Assembly (NCBI GenBank): GCA_052035295.1
Contig: JBPOHS010000012.1
Coordinates: 62,001 to 126,000, forward strand
Direction: 5' to 3'
From: HdN1 sp052035295
Lineage (GTDB): Bacteria > Pseudomonadota > Gammaproteobacteria > Pseudomonadales > Ketobacteraceae
Length of the DNA: 64,000 bases
Every line of letters begins with the position of its first letter. The first letter of the stretch is position 1. Below the pieces are notes generated by a model. That model did no database searches and was not told where the DNA came from. It worked only from the letters and a program-made list of their open reading frames with translations. The position numbers and the translations under genes were made by a program. Of the stretch, positions 1 to 9,187 are shown one piece after another.

Positions 1-2
1 AA

Positions 3-1388
3 TCGTTCATGCAAATCCTGTTCGGCAAGGCGTTGATCGGTTCTGATCAACTCAACCAGGCCTGCTCGGCCGTACTGGCGACGCTGGGCGAGGACACCAT
101 GATGTTCGAATTCAACGAGCATCTGTTGCCGAGAGAATTCAGAATTGCTGTCGCCTCCGGCACAGAGAAAACGCTCGAAGTCGATTGGTCACCCATCGCC
201 GATGACGCCGGAACCATCGAGAAACTCATGGTCACCGTGCGTGACATCACCGAACTCCGGTCATTGCAAAACGAAGCCGAAAGCCAACGGCAGGAACTGG
301 AAATCATTGGCCAGATCCTTGCCATCAATCAGCAGAAATTTACCGAGTTTCTGTCCAGCTCCGAAAATTATCTGGCGGAAAATGAACGGCTCATTACCGA
401 GACAGACAACAAGGATATTGATGTACTGGCGACCCTGTTCAGAAATATGCACACGATAAAGGGCAATGCACGCACCTACGGATTCAAGTATCTGACGGAC
501 GCCGTGCACGAAGCAGAGCAGACCTATGACGAGCTGCGCAAGCAACAGGAATCCGGCTGGGATAAACAGCAATTATTGACCGAGCTGCAGAAAGCAGAGC
601 GGTTCATCGAACGTTACAAGGATATTTACCGATCCAAGCTGAGCAAATTTTCCGATGCAGCCAATGGAAAATTCATCAGAAAAGAACTGCTCGGCCGCAT
701 GGAAGGGCTTTTGCAATCCGCCGCCATTGACGATGTCACGCAGCTCAAGAACACGATCGGCGCGCTGACCAACCTGCTGCAGTCGATTGAGACAACGCCC
801 CTCACCGAAGTCGTCTCGGGCATCGTTGAAGCATTACCTGCGCTTGCTACCGAGCTTGGCAAGGCGCCGCCACAGGTCATCATCAAGGAAGGCGACACGA
901 TCTGCCTGAAAAACGAAATCGCGCCGGCCATCAAGGATGTCTTCGTTCACATGTTCAGGAATTCCATGGATCATGGCATCGAAACAATCGCCGAACGTGA
1001 GGCCGCTGGCAAAGCGGCGGCGGGCAACATAACGCTGGATGCTGCACTGGAGAATGACAAGCTGGTACTGAATTTCTACGATGACGGCCGGGGTCTCGCT
1101 CTGGCGCGCATCTGGAAAAAAGCGCAGTCTTCAGGATTGTTCTCCACAGAGAGCACGCCCGATGATCAGGAGGTCGCGGAATACATTTTTCATTCCGGGC
1201 TTTCAACCGCAAGCGAATTATCGGATATCTCCGGGCGCGGTGTCGGCATGGATGCGGTCAGGCGGTTTCTGCAGGATCGCGCGGGCACGATCACATTGCG
1301 ATTCTCCAGTGATGCGGATGCCGGCAGCGACTTCCGCGCGTTTTACTTTCATATCGAACTGCCGGCAAGTCACGCGACACGCGTGTAG
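3..1388 (+). CDS. CheA-like histidine kinase, C-terminal part (5' truncated)
   Basis: The reading frame is open to the window edge, so the gene almost certainly begins upstream; an ATG at 9 is only an internal candidate. Residue numbers count from that ATG. Residues about 35-85 look like the end of a PAS-type sensor (VTVRDITE). An Hpt domain follows, with the phospho-acceptor in FRNMHTIKGN (His148). A CheA-type HATPase domain has its N box at FRNSMDHG (about 317-324), DDGRGL (358-363) and a G box SGRGVGMDAV (408-417). The protein ends at 459 with no CheW-like P5 domain, so it is unlikely to be a chemotaxis CheA. It more likely feeds phosphate to a separate response regulator. No partner is visible here. 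Confidence 0.85.
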   Translation, partial: SFMQILFGKALIGSDQLNQACSAVLATLGEDTMMFEFNEHLLPREFRIAVASGTEKTLEVDWSPIADDAGTIEKLMVTVRDITELRSLQNEAESQRQELEIIGQILAINQQKFTEFLSSSENYLAENERLITETDNKDIDVLATLFRNMHTIKGNARTYGFKYLTDAVHEAEQTYDELRKQQESGWDKQQLLTELQKAERFIERYKDIYRSKLSKFSDAANGKFIRKELLGRMEGLLQSAAIDDVTQLKNTIGALTNLLQSIETTPLTEVVSGIVEALPALATELGKAPPQVIIKEGDTICLKNEIAPAIKDVFVHMFRNSMDHGIETIAEREAAGKAAAGNITLDAALENDKLVLNFYDDGRGLALARIWKKAQSSGLFSTESTPDDQEVAEYIFHSGLSTASELSDISGRGVGMDAVRRFLQDRAGTITLRFSSDADAGSDFRAFYFHIELPASHATRV

Positions 1389-1402
1389 GTAGAAGCGGAG
1401 GC

Positions 1403-1426
1403 AAGCGGGCGCACAGGCACCCGCTT
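1403..1426 (+). terminator. Hairpin after the CheA-like kinase
   Basis: The 7-bp arms AAGCGGG and CCCGCTT lie 14 nt after the kinase stop codon. There is no strong T run, so termination efficiency is uncertain. Confidence 0.45.
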
Positions 1427-1532
1427 AAGACTCCTGTCACAACCAGATAGCAATCGCCTTTTATTTAAGCAAACACTGATGCTTTGCGTTACAATTCCCC
1501 GCTCTACCGACCACTCTCCCGCCGGAGCCTCC

Positions 1533-2564
1533 ATGACTGCAAACGACATGCATCTGTTCAGGGATGTCGAATTTCGGTGCTTTCTCTTCGCCGCTGCGCT
1601 CTTCCTGCTGTGGGTGTACAGCGGATTTCTGCCGCTCATATTTGCGGCCATATTGTCCTATGGATGCGTCAACAAGCTTTCCCGCAAGCTGATCGAAAAG
1701 GGCAGCCACTCCAATCGTTCAAATTTGATTGCCGTCAGCGCGGTGGCCGTCGTCGTGGTGAGCTTGCTGGTCGCCCTGGGCTTTGTCGTTCGCATGTTTC
1801 TGCGCGAAGGTGCTGCCATTTCTGCCCTCAGCAACGAACTGGCCATCGTGCTGGAAAACCTGTCAAAGACGGCCCCCGCCTGGATATCGGAAGCGATTCC
1901 GGAAAAAGACGAATTTATTCAGCATGTTGGCAGCTGGCTGCGACAAAACGCAGCCATCATTGGCGGCGCCGGTATTGCGACACTGAAAACCGTGGGTTAT
2001 TCGTTGTTTGGCGTGATCATTGGCGCCATGATCGCCGTGCGTTCCGTTATCGGCGAGAGCACTCGCGGCCCAGTCACCGCGTTATTGCTCGGCCAGTTGG
2101 AAAAGCTCTATGCAGCCTTCTGGAACGTGGTCAGCGCACAGGTCAAAATAAGCGCGCTCAACACCACCCTGACGGCGGTGTACCTCCTGCTGATCCTGCC
2201 GTTACTGGGAATCCATATTGCCTTTTCCAAAACACTCGTGCTGGTCACGTTTGTCGCCGGCTTGATTCCGGTACTGGGAAACCTGATTTCGAACACTGCC
2301 ATAGTCTCGATGTCATTGACCGTCAGCCTCGGAACAGCCGCCGGCTCGATGGCGTTTCTGGTGTTCATTCACAAGCTTGAATATTTCATCAACGCACGCT
2401 TTGTAGGCGAAAAAATCAATGCGCGGGCGTTCGAAATCCTGATGGTGCTGATCATCGGGGAACGCCTGTTCGGCATTGGAGGGGTGGTTGCCGGCCCGGT
2501 TTTTTACGCGTGGGCCAAGAAAGAATGGAAACGAGCTGATACCATCAGACCGACGACGACCTAG
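1533..2564 (+). CDS. AI-2E transporter family permease (DUF20/PerM-like)
   Basis: This is an inner-membrane protein of the AI-2E/PerM family. Members are predicted permeases; some are linked to autoinducer-2 or Na+/H+ exchange, so the substrate is unknown. The 343 residues contain multiple hydrophobic helices. The C-terminal family signature is visible: FVAGLIPVLGNLIS, then a GEKINARAFEILMVLIIGERLFGIGG loop segment and GVVAGP near the end. The start at 1533 is preferred over the ATG at 1479 because GGAG sits 5 nt upstream and the extra 18 residues look non-coding. It stands alone between two hairpins. Confidence 0.85.
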   Translation: MTANDMHLFRDVEFRCFLFAAALFLLWVYSGFLPLIFAAILSYGCVNKLSRKLIEKGSHSNRSNLIAVSAVAVVVVSLLVALGFVVRMFLREGAAISALSNELAIVLENLSKTAPAWISEAIPEKDEFIQHVGSWLRQNAAIIGGAGIATLKTVGYSLFGVIIGAMIAVRSVIGESTRGPVTALLLGQLEKLYAAFWNVVSAQVKISALNTTLTAVYLLLILPLLGIHIAFSKTLVLVTFVAGLIPVLGNLISNTAIVSMSLTVSLGTAAGSMAFLVFIHKLEYFINARFVGEKINARAFEILMVLIIGERLFGIGGVVAGPVFYAWAKKEWKRADTIRPTTT

Positions 2565-2608
2565 CATGGGAATGTCGCAGACATCCCCACCGAAGAGGTA
2601 ATCGACGT

Positions 2609-2640
2609 GGCAGGCAGCATTGGCGATCGGACTGCCTGCC
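2609..2640. terminator. Bidirectional hairpin terminator between convergent genes
   Basis: Perfect 9-bp arms GGCAGGCAG (2609-2617) and CTGCCTGCC (2632-2640) lie between the permease stop (2564) and the stop of the convergent small gene (2642). Placement supports termination from either side. Confidence 0.5.
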
Positions 2641-2641
2641 G

Positions 2642-2932
2642 CTACAAATTCAGGGTGAATATCTTTGCGGCGGCACGCTCCGACCGACTATGACCGCTCA
2701 GCGCAACATCCCATTCGCCACCCAGGGCGCCCGTCACCGGAACGATCCCCAGTATCATCTGCACGACTTCCGGCACACTTGCGTCAAATTCATCAAGCTG
2801 ATGGCGGCTTTCGCGTAAAAGACGGGCAATCGCCCCACCCTCCGCATCAATCAAGACAACAAATCGCACGCGTTCATGGTGAGTGTCTGTAGACGGTGTT
2901 GGCGGGGATTCAATCCCGTAAGTCTGACTCAT
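2642..2932 (-). CDS. Small hypothetical protein (96 aa)
   Basis: I do not recognise a family. The start is the ATG whose complement is at 2930-2932, with an AGGGA-type ribosome binding site about 10 nt upstream; a longer frame up to 3088 lacks such a signal. The product is soluble, without signal peptide or membrane segment. It has a mixed alpha/beta look: a VRFVVLIDAEGGAIARLL strand-helix, then acidic DEFDASVPEVVQMI and a C-terminal SERAAAKIF. It is transcribed away from vgrG and shares its upstream region, so a T6SS-related role is possible but unsupported. Coding status rests on the RBS and plausible composition. Confidence 0.5.
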   Translation of the reverse strand: MSQTYGIESPPTPSTDTHHERVRFVVLIDAEGGAIARLLRESRHQLDEFDASVPEVVQMILGIVPVTGALGGEWDVALSGHSRSERAAAKIFTLNL

Positions 2933-3148
2933 GGCGCTATTTCCCTTCTTGATTGGAGACCATTCGGGACTGCCTGTAGTGTCGAGTATATACCTGTGCG
3001 CTACCTGGGGCACACGACTTCCGTTATACGTATTTCGGTCTACGCTAGATAAAGGGCGCGGTAAGCAATGCCTGACGCGCTGCCGCAAGCGACTGAATAA
3101 ACACGATTTTCATACCATCAGACAACCCCGGTTCAGGATGGCGAGCAC

Positions 3149-5977
3149 ATGGCTCAACCCGTTCGATTTGAATTTATCTGCCAGGACCTCCCCAAGGACA
3201 CCTTTGCGGTCAACCGCCTGAGTGGGCACGAAGCCCTCTCCCAGCTGTATCGGTTTGATATCGAATTGCGTTCCCGACAAACGGAAATCGATTTGAGGAT
3301 GATGCTGTCACAAAATGTTCGCCTCAGCCTATGGATTGACGGCGAAGAACGGCGTGTCCATGGCATTCTCTCTGACTGCCAAATGCTCCAGCAAATAGGC
3401 GATTATGCGTTGTTTCGGGTGGTATTGGTGCCCCGTCTGTGGCAGTTGAGCCTGTATCAGGCCAACGAGGTATTCCTCGGAAAAACGGTTCCGCAAACGC
3501 TCAGCCAAGTGCTGGAAGAGGCCGGGTTTACCCCGCTGGATTATGAGTTGATCCTGGCACGGAATTATCGTCATTGGCCTTATCGTTGCCAATACGGTGA
3601 AACGCACCTCGATTTCCTGCAACGTCTGATGGAACGCGAAGGCATTTACTATTTTTTCGAACAGGGTGAATCCTCGGAAAAACTCATTATCACGGATCAT
3701 CTGCAATTTCACTGGGACATGCCAAACGCGAAGGTGTTTTATGATCCGGTGAGTGGTCTTGAAGGCGAACAATTCGGCAACAGCCTTCAGTCTCTGGTTT
3801 GTCATCAAAAGCGCGTTGCACGCCAGGTGGTGCTGCGCGATTACAATGATGAAAGTCCCTCCGTCGACATCAAGGGGCAGGCCACGGTCGACACAATGGG
3901 CATGGGTGAAGTCAATGTGTTCGGATTAAATATCATTTCTACCGAGGAAGGCCGGGAGCTGGCAGAAATTCGCGCGGAGCAGCTTCGCTCCACCGCCGAG
4001 GTCTTTTACGGGGAAAGCACCGTACAACGTCTGATGTCAGGTTACACGCTCAAACTGGAACGCCACTTCCGCAACACCTTCAATCGCTCCTATCTGGTGA
4101 CTTCTGTGTCGCACACGGGGGTAGACCCGAGTCTTTCCACACTGGGGAGTACCGCAGAAAATCAAACGGCCGTGGAAGCCTACAAAAACAGTTTCACCGC
4201 CATTCCTGCCGATGTGCAATTCCGCCCCGAGCCCATTACCAGCAAAGTCCAGATACACGGCAATCTCGATGCCGTAATTGATGCCGAGGGCGACGGCCAG
4301 TATGCAGAAGTCGACAAGGAGGGCCGTTACAAGGTCGTGCTTCCCTTCGACCGTCAATTGCGTGCAGAAGGCAAGGCCTCGCACTGGATCCGCATGAGTC
4401 AGGCGTTGGCGGGCGAGCGCGAGGGTATGCATTTTCCACTGCGCAAAGGCACTCATGTCCTGCTGAGTTTTATCGGCGGTGACCCGGATCGCCCTATCAT
4501 TACGGGTGCCATGCCGAACGCCGCGCACCCCAGTGTCGTCACTGCCGACAACCAGACAAAAAGCAAAATTCAAACGCGCGCAGGGAATTTTATCGAAATG
4601 GAGGATCGAGAAGATTCCAAACGCATCAAATTGTATTCGCCGCATGAAAATACCTACATGCATCTGGGCGCCCATAACGCCCCGGGTGACGGTATCGTCA
4701 TGGTCTCGGAAGGACTGCATCGACAGGAAATTGGGGGTGGCAGCAAGGCAACACTGGTAAGCAAAGCCAAGCTGCGAGCCTGGGCCAGCGAAAATTCGCC
4801 AGCGTTGATCACCGGTGCCAGCGATGAACTGTTCAACGAAGCAGAACTTTTCCAATTCAAGAAAATGACCGACACGGGCCATAGCAACGGCACCCTGTCG
4901 CAGGAAGAAGAAAACGCTGGCGATTATCATATTTCACGCCGCGTCGGTGACTATCACGGATGGAAAGACGGTAACGATTACAACTACGGTAACGGCAAGA
5001 AATTTGACTTCGGTAACAGCCACGAAGAGTGGCATATCAATGAAGATGGTATAGACAATGGTGAAACCTTTGACTTTCCAGCCAGTCTTGGTGGCGCGCA
5101 CGCATACGATACCAACAGCAGCTACGTTACAAAACGATGGGGCGATGACATCAACTACCAGAGTGGCAATTCCTACTCCTGGCGGGACGGTTCCCAATAC
5201 GTGTTTGGCGGGCGTTACGTAGAGACGCATATCAGTGGCAGAACCGACCAACTGAACAGCACCAGCTGGTCTCATGATATCTGCAGTCCTCCCACGGCTA
5301 CCGGCGGCAGCGCGACCATACAGGGAAGCAAGGTAATACTGGATCCGCAGACCACCACCGTCGACAAAATGCTGGGGGGACAATACTCCTACATGAATGG
5401 CGACACCCTCAAGGTGATTGTCGGGCATTCCGAGCAGCAGACGTATGGCAATATTTATCAAACGCGGCATGGCGGTCGCCAGGAAGATACCGTTTATATT
5501 ACATACGCCGGCGCTGAGGTCATGGTATCGCGCACGGTGTCTTTCGACGACCAGGAATTGCAGTGGAATTACCACCCACAGGCCGGTGCCCTATCGTCCT
5601 TCAGCGCCTCGGCCCAATGTGGACACGTCAATTTCGAAACCAAGCTCATGCCCACCTTCGACACATCGATTGATGTGTCCTCTCTCAGCTTTGGCATGGA
5701 AATCGGCATCAATTCTTTTAACATCAACCTCACCGGCTGTGAATTCAACCTTGAATTACAGCCTTTCAAAGCGGAGATTTCGCTGGATGGATTTGAAATC
5801 AAGTTGCCCGGTTTCGAATACAGCACCGAAGCCCTCGAACTGAACACGCGCCTCACCGAGCTCCGAACTGCCATGGCGGCGATCAAAACCAAGGTAACGG
5901 ATGTAAACGCCACACAAGCCACCATCGGTACAGGCATTGTCGACTTGCAGACTGCAGTGATCAAAATGTTTGCCTGA
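3149..5977 (+). CDS. vgrG: VgrG-type T6SS spike protein with long C-terminal extension
   Basis: VgrG forms the trimeric spike of type VI secretion. The N-terminal part has the expected phage gp27-like features: FICQDLPKDTFAVNRLSGHEALSQLYRFDIEL, then HWPYRCQYGETHLDFLQRLMEREGIYYFFE at about 150-180. The gp5-like OB region follows at about 370-460 (DAEGDGQYAEVDKEGRYKVVLPFDR, WIRMSQ, PLRKGTHVLLSFIGGDPDRPII). At 942 aa it is longer than a bare VgrG. Residues about 590-740 are rich in G/N/Y/D/W, followed by beta-prone segments and a C-terminal heptad-like stretch from about 895. No PAAR, Hcp, tip adaptor or T6SS structural gene is nearby, so it is an orphan. AGGA lies 10 nt before the start. Confidence 0.93.
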   Translation: MAQPVRFEFICQDLPKDTFAVNRLSGHEALSQLYRFDIELRSRQTEIDLRMMLSQNVRLSLWIDGEERRVHGILSDCQMLQQIGDYALFRVVLVPRLWQLSLYQANEVFLGKTVPQTLSQVLEEAGFTPLDYELILARNYRHWPYRCQYGETHLDFLQRLMEREGIYYFFEQGESSEKLIITDHLQFHWDMPNAKVFYDPVSGLEGEQFGNSLQSLVCHQKRVARQVVLRDYNDESPSVDIKGQATVDTMGMGEVNVFGLNIISTEEGRELAEIRAEQLRSTAEVFYGESTVQRLMSGYTLKLERHFRNTFNRSYLVTSVSHTGVDPSLSTLGSTAENQTAVEAYKNSFTAIPADVQFRPEPITSKVQIHGNLDAVIDAEGDGQYAEVDKEGRYKVVLPFDRQLRAEGKASHWIRMSQALAGEREGMHFPLRKGTHVLLSFIGGDPDRPIITGAMPNAAHPSVVTADNQTKSKIQTRAGNFIEMEDREDSKRIKLYSPHENTYMHLGAHNAPGDGIVMVSEGLHRQEIGGGSKATLVSKAKLRAWASENSPALITGASDELFNEAELFQFKKMTDTGHSNGTLSQEEENAGDYHISRRVGDYHGWKDGNDYNYGNGKKFDFGNSHEEWHINEDGIDNGETFDFPASLGGAHAYDTNSSYVTKRWGDDINYQSGNSYSWRDGSQYVFGGRYVETHISGRTDQLNSTSWSHDICSPPTATGGSATIQGSKVILDPQTTTVDKMLGGQYSYMNGDTLKVIVGHSEQQTYGNIYQTRHGGRQEDTVYITYAGAEVMVSRTVSFDDQELQWNYHPQAGALSSFSASAQCGHVNFETKLMPTFDTSIDVSSLSFGMEIGINSFNINLTGCEFNLELQPFKAEISLDGFEIKLPGFEYSTEALELNTRLTELRTAMAAIKTKVTDVNATQATIGTGIVDLQTAVIKMFA

Positions 5978-6135
5978 GACATCCGCCGCGGCCCGCCAAG
6001 GTGGATTCCGGTCTCAGCCAAGTCAATTCATTCAGGAAAATTACGATCATGGCCCAAGCGGCCATGGCAATGTGCGCCCGACAAATGCAAGATAATGAGA
6101 CAAACGTACCATAACAACAATAACAGGAATTCCCC

Positions 6136-7542
6136 ATGCTTCTCTCGCTGCCTGCCCGTCTGCTGGCACTTGCCGGCTCCGTTCTGCTGTTGCAAGGCTG
6201 TGACAAGATCGACGACTTGCCGATTGGTAATGGCTATACCGCCAAGCACATGTGTTCCGGCATCTTTGTCAGCGGACTCGACAAGGATCTGGTGCTCAAC
6301 CGTTTTATCGCGCCCAAGGTGCAGCCGCTGCCGTACTTCTGGAACGTCAAGGTGGATGCAGCGAACAAGACTGTCACCGTCACCGACAAGGTGTTCGGTA
6401 ACCGTTACGCGGCATCGGCGGTGTATCGCGAAAACATTGGTTGCACGCTGTTGGCACAGCAAACGACCGCCAGCACCCTCGACATTCTCGCTGAAAAGGT
6501 CACGCCCGTACCGGTTGAACCCTTGCCTGCTGGCGAGTGGCCGCACGGTAGTGGTGGCGTTACCACCGATATTCCTGCGGAGATAAATATCGACGCCATT
6601 CACAGCGCCATGGATAGTGCTTTCGTCGAAAATTATCCCGGCCCACGCAACACAACGTCATTGCTGGTCGCCTACAAGGGCAAACTGATTGCTGAAAAAT
6701 ACGCCCTGGGCGTCACCCCCGAGACACCGGTGATTGGCTGGTCAATGACCAAGACCGTAACGGGCATGCTGATTGGCCTGCTGCACGAGCGCGGCGCCAT
6801 TGACATTCATGCGCCCGCCCCCATTCCCGAATGGCAAGGGACCGACAAGCAGAACATTACCGTCAACGACATTTTGCACATGTCATCAGGGCTGAAATTC
6901 AACGAGGACTATCTGGGCTTTTCCAACGTGTCTTTCATGCTATATCGTCGAGCTGACATGGCGCGTTATGCCAGAATTCGCCCTGCAGAAAGCGCCCCCG
7001 GCAGCACGTTCAATTACGCCACCGGCGATACGTTGATTCTTAGCCATATTGTACAAAGTGCAGTGGGTGGCGGCCTTCAGGACGCCTATGATTTCTACCA
7101 GCGGGAACTGTTTCACAAGCTGGATATCCGCAGTGCATTCATCGAACCGGATGCCAAAGGCACCTTTGTCGGCGGCGCGTACGGCTACATGACGCCACGC
7201 GATTGGGCACGCCTCGGGCAATTTTATCTGCAACGCGGCGAATGGAATGGCCAGCAAATACTCTCCAAGGAATGGGTTGACTACGCTTTCACGCCCTCAC
7301 CTGCTGCGGATTTCTATGGCGCGCAATTGTGGATAAACACCGGCAACAAGGAATGGCCAGCGCTCCCGGAACGCATTTATCATTTCTCCGGACACCAGGG
7401 CCAGGAAGTATTGATGCTGCCTGATTACGATCTGGTCGTGGTCAGAACCGGCGTGACCGAAGCAGACGGTGATGTGGGGCTACAGGAATTCATGCAGGGA
7501 ATATTGGCGGCGTTACCACCCGCAGACGTTGCCACGGAATAG
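6136..7542 (+). CDS. Serine hydrolase lipoprotein, beta-lactamase class C / 6-aminohexanoate-dimer hydrolase type
   Basis: A lipoprotein signal with lipobox LLQGC (Cys22) places the enzyme on the periplasmic face of a membrane. The catalytic motif SMTK (Ser203, Lys206) matches the SxxK of class C beta-lactamase-like serine hydrolases. A tyrosine motif NYAT occurs at about residue 294, and GHQG near 420 takes the place of the usual KTG/HxG box. Members cleave amides, esters or peptides, and the substrate cannot be told here. CAGGA lies close upstream of the ATG. The gene is monocistronic, ends at a strong hairpin, and follows vgrG, but nothing marks it as an effector. Confidence 0.87.
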   Translation: MLLSLPARLLALAGSVLLLQGCDKIDDLPIGNGYTAKHMCSGIFVSGLDKDLVLNRFIAPKVQPLPYFWNVKVDAANKTVTVTDKVFGNRYAASAVYRENIGCTLLAQQTTASTLDILAEKVTPVPVEPLPAGEWPHGSGGVTTDIPAEINIDAIHSAMDSAFVENYPGPRNTTSLLVAYKGKLIAEKYALGVTPETPVIGWSMTKTVTGMLIGLLHERGAIDIHAPAPIPEWQGTDKQNITVNDILHMSSGLKFNEDYLGFSNVSFMLYRRADMARYARIRPAESAPGSTFNYATGDTLILSHIVQSAVGGGLQDAYDFYQRELFHKLDIRSAFIEPDAKGTFVGGAYGYMTPRDWARLGQFYLQRGEWNGQQILSKEWVDYAFTPSPAADFYGAQLWINTGNKEWPALPERIYHFSGHQGQEVLMLPDYDLVVVRTGVTEADGDVGLQEFMQGILAALPPADVATE

Positions 7543-7562
7543 CCTTCTCCAGAAAGTCTTGC

Positions 7563-7608
7563 GCGCGCCGTTCATCGATAGGCAAAACGATATCGATGAA
7601 CGGCGCGC
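7563..7608. terminator. Long perfect hairpin between convergent genes
   Basis: Perfect 18-bp arms (7563-7580 and 7591-7608) flank a 10-nt loop. They begin GCGCGCCGTTC and are followed by AAAGG. The hairpin sits midway between the convergent stops at 7542 and 7628, so it is most likely a bidirectional terminator. The stem is unusually long for one. Confidence 0.7.
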
Positions 7609-7627
7609 CAAAGGCTTCATGCCCCAC

Positions 7628-9187
7628 TTACCTGAAAATGGACATCACTCCACGCTTGGCATCAGCGGCCTCCAGTTCCCTGACCACATTTTCATGGCCT
7701 AACTGCCCGGCAATTTCCAACGCCGTTTTCTTATTGTGATTGCGCACTTTCGTGCTCGCGCCTTGCGCCAACAACCACGAAACCACAGCCAACTGATTCG
7801 CGCCCGCCGCCGACATCAATGGTGTGTTCCCGGCAGCGTCGCGCTCATCCAATGTAGCACCGTGCTTTACCAATACCTCTGCCGCAGACTTGTTGCCGGA
7901 TTCACAGGCGATATGCAGGGGTTTGGCACCCTGGACATTGCCGCGGTTCCACAATGTAATGCTGCCGGCATTGCGCAGCAAACGCTCATTCATGCTTGCA
8001 TCACCGGATCGGCTGGCAATATGCAAAGGGGTATCTCCTGATTTATCCGCCATCATCGGCGAAGCCCCTGCGTTCAAAAGCACGTCGACCAGCGCCGTCT
8101 TGCGGTTTTGCACCGCATGCCATAGCGCGGTGCGCCCTTGCGCATCTTTGTGATCAGGCGGCATCTTACCGCTGAGCAATTTCACCACCAACGCCTGATC
8201 CCCCTGCCTGGCCGCCAACACCAGCCACGCGGGATCCCAATGATCCGGGGCTATAACGGCAAGCATTGTAGTACTCATCGCACTCTGCATCCCGATCGCC
8301 CATATCATCGGCGTTATACCTTTCTTGTCTGCCTGTATGGGGTCCACACCAGAAGACAACAGCAGGGAAACGTTTCCGGTACGCTTACCTTTGACTGCAT
8401 GAAACAGGGCATTGCGTCCCTCCGCGTCCGACCGGGCGGAGACAGGCGCACGCTTGAGCAACAACGACAGTGTTGGCGCCGATGCGGCACCCGCCGCCAG
8501 CGTCACCAGTGTCTGCCCTTCGCCATCAAGCGCGAATACCTGCGTGTCGGCACCTGGCTCAAGGCCATCAAGCAACGCCGCCAGCACGGCCTTGTCATCC
8601 TTCAAAACGGCACGACGCAGTGCCTCGGTGCGCTGCGTGGAAGACTGCACGGCAGCCAGCTTTCGCTGTAACGGCGTATCTACAGGTCTCGCTTCCTTTG
8701 CCGATAACACCTTTGTTTGTTTTTTTTCTGCGATGGGTGCTGCCTTGGCTTTTGCCGGCGTTTCATTGCCTTGCCACGAATTGTCTGCGAGCATTTCGGC
8801 AGCACGTGAGTGGCCTTGCTGTGCTGCCAAAGTCAACCAATGCTGTGCCTCCACCGAAGAGGGGCTTGCGCCAATACCTTTCACGTGCATGATGCCCAAT
8901 TGATACTGGGCGTCAGCCAGCCCCTGTTCGGCCGCACGCTGCATCCAAACACGGGCTTGTTGCAGGTTCTTGGTGCCGCCTGTTCCGTTGCGATACCACT
9001 GCGCCAGGGCCATTGACGCCTTGGCGTCGCCGGCTTCTGCCATTGCCTGCAAGGTTTGCTGCGCACTCACCCACTGACGCTGCCGGAACTGCTGCTCATA
9101 CTGTTGCCACTGCGCATCACTGGCATGGCACGACCAAGACACCCACAGAATCAACATGCCCGCCAGGGTCGATTTATGCAGCACCAT
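7628..9187 (-). CDS. Exported Sel1-like plus ankyrin repeat protein
   Basis: An N-terminal signal peptide (MVLHKSTLAGMLILWVSWSC, cleavage near HAS-DA) suggests export to the periplasm. Two Sel1-like repeats follow at about residues 50-135 (ALAQWYRNGTGG, YQLGIMHVKGIGAS). After a Lys/Ala-rich linker come about eight ankyrin repeats from about 200 to the C-terminus, with DKKGITPMIWAI, DAQGRTALWHAVQNRK, DKSGDTPLHIASRSGD and DAAGNTPLMSAAGANQ. Such proteins are binding scaffolds with no enzymatic activity. The gene overlaps the preceding oxidoreductase gene by 14 nt, so the two are probably cotranscribed and the protein may help assemble the cytochrome system divergent from them. Confidence 0.88.
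   Translation of the reverse strand: MVLHKSTLAGMLILWVSWSCHASDAQWQQYEQQFRQRQWVSAQQTLQAMAEAGDAKASMALAQWYRNGTGGTKNLQQARVWMQRAAEQGLADAQYQLGIMHVKGIGASPSSVEAQHWLTLAAQQGHSRAAEMLADNSWQGNETPAKAKAAPIAEKKQTKVLSAKEARPVDTPLQRKLAAVQSSTQRTEALRRAVLKDDKAVLAALLDGLEPGADTQVFALDGEGQTLVTLAAGAASAPTLSLLLKRAPVSARSDAEGRNALFHAVKGKRTGNVSLLLSSGVDPIQADKKGITPMIWAIGMQSAMSTTMLAVIAPDHWDPAWLVLAARQGDQALVVKLLSGKMPPDHKDAQGRTALWHAVQNRKTALVDVLLNAGASPMMADKSGDTPLHIASRSGDASMNERLLRNAGSITLWNRGNVQGAKPLHIACESGNKSAAEVLVKHGATLDERDAAGNTPLMSAAGANQLAVVSWLLAQGASTKVRNHNKKTALEIAGQLGHENVVRELEAADAKRGVMSIFR

Noticed and set aside
4037..4930. 297-aa frame antisense to vgrG
   Set aside because: No RBS and no recognisable domain; the vgrG frame accounts for the sequence.
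3149..7542. T6SS effector/immunity pair with the serine hydrolase
   Set aside because: The hydrolase has a lipobox signal and the family is common outside T6SS; adjacency to vgrG alone is not enough.
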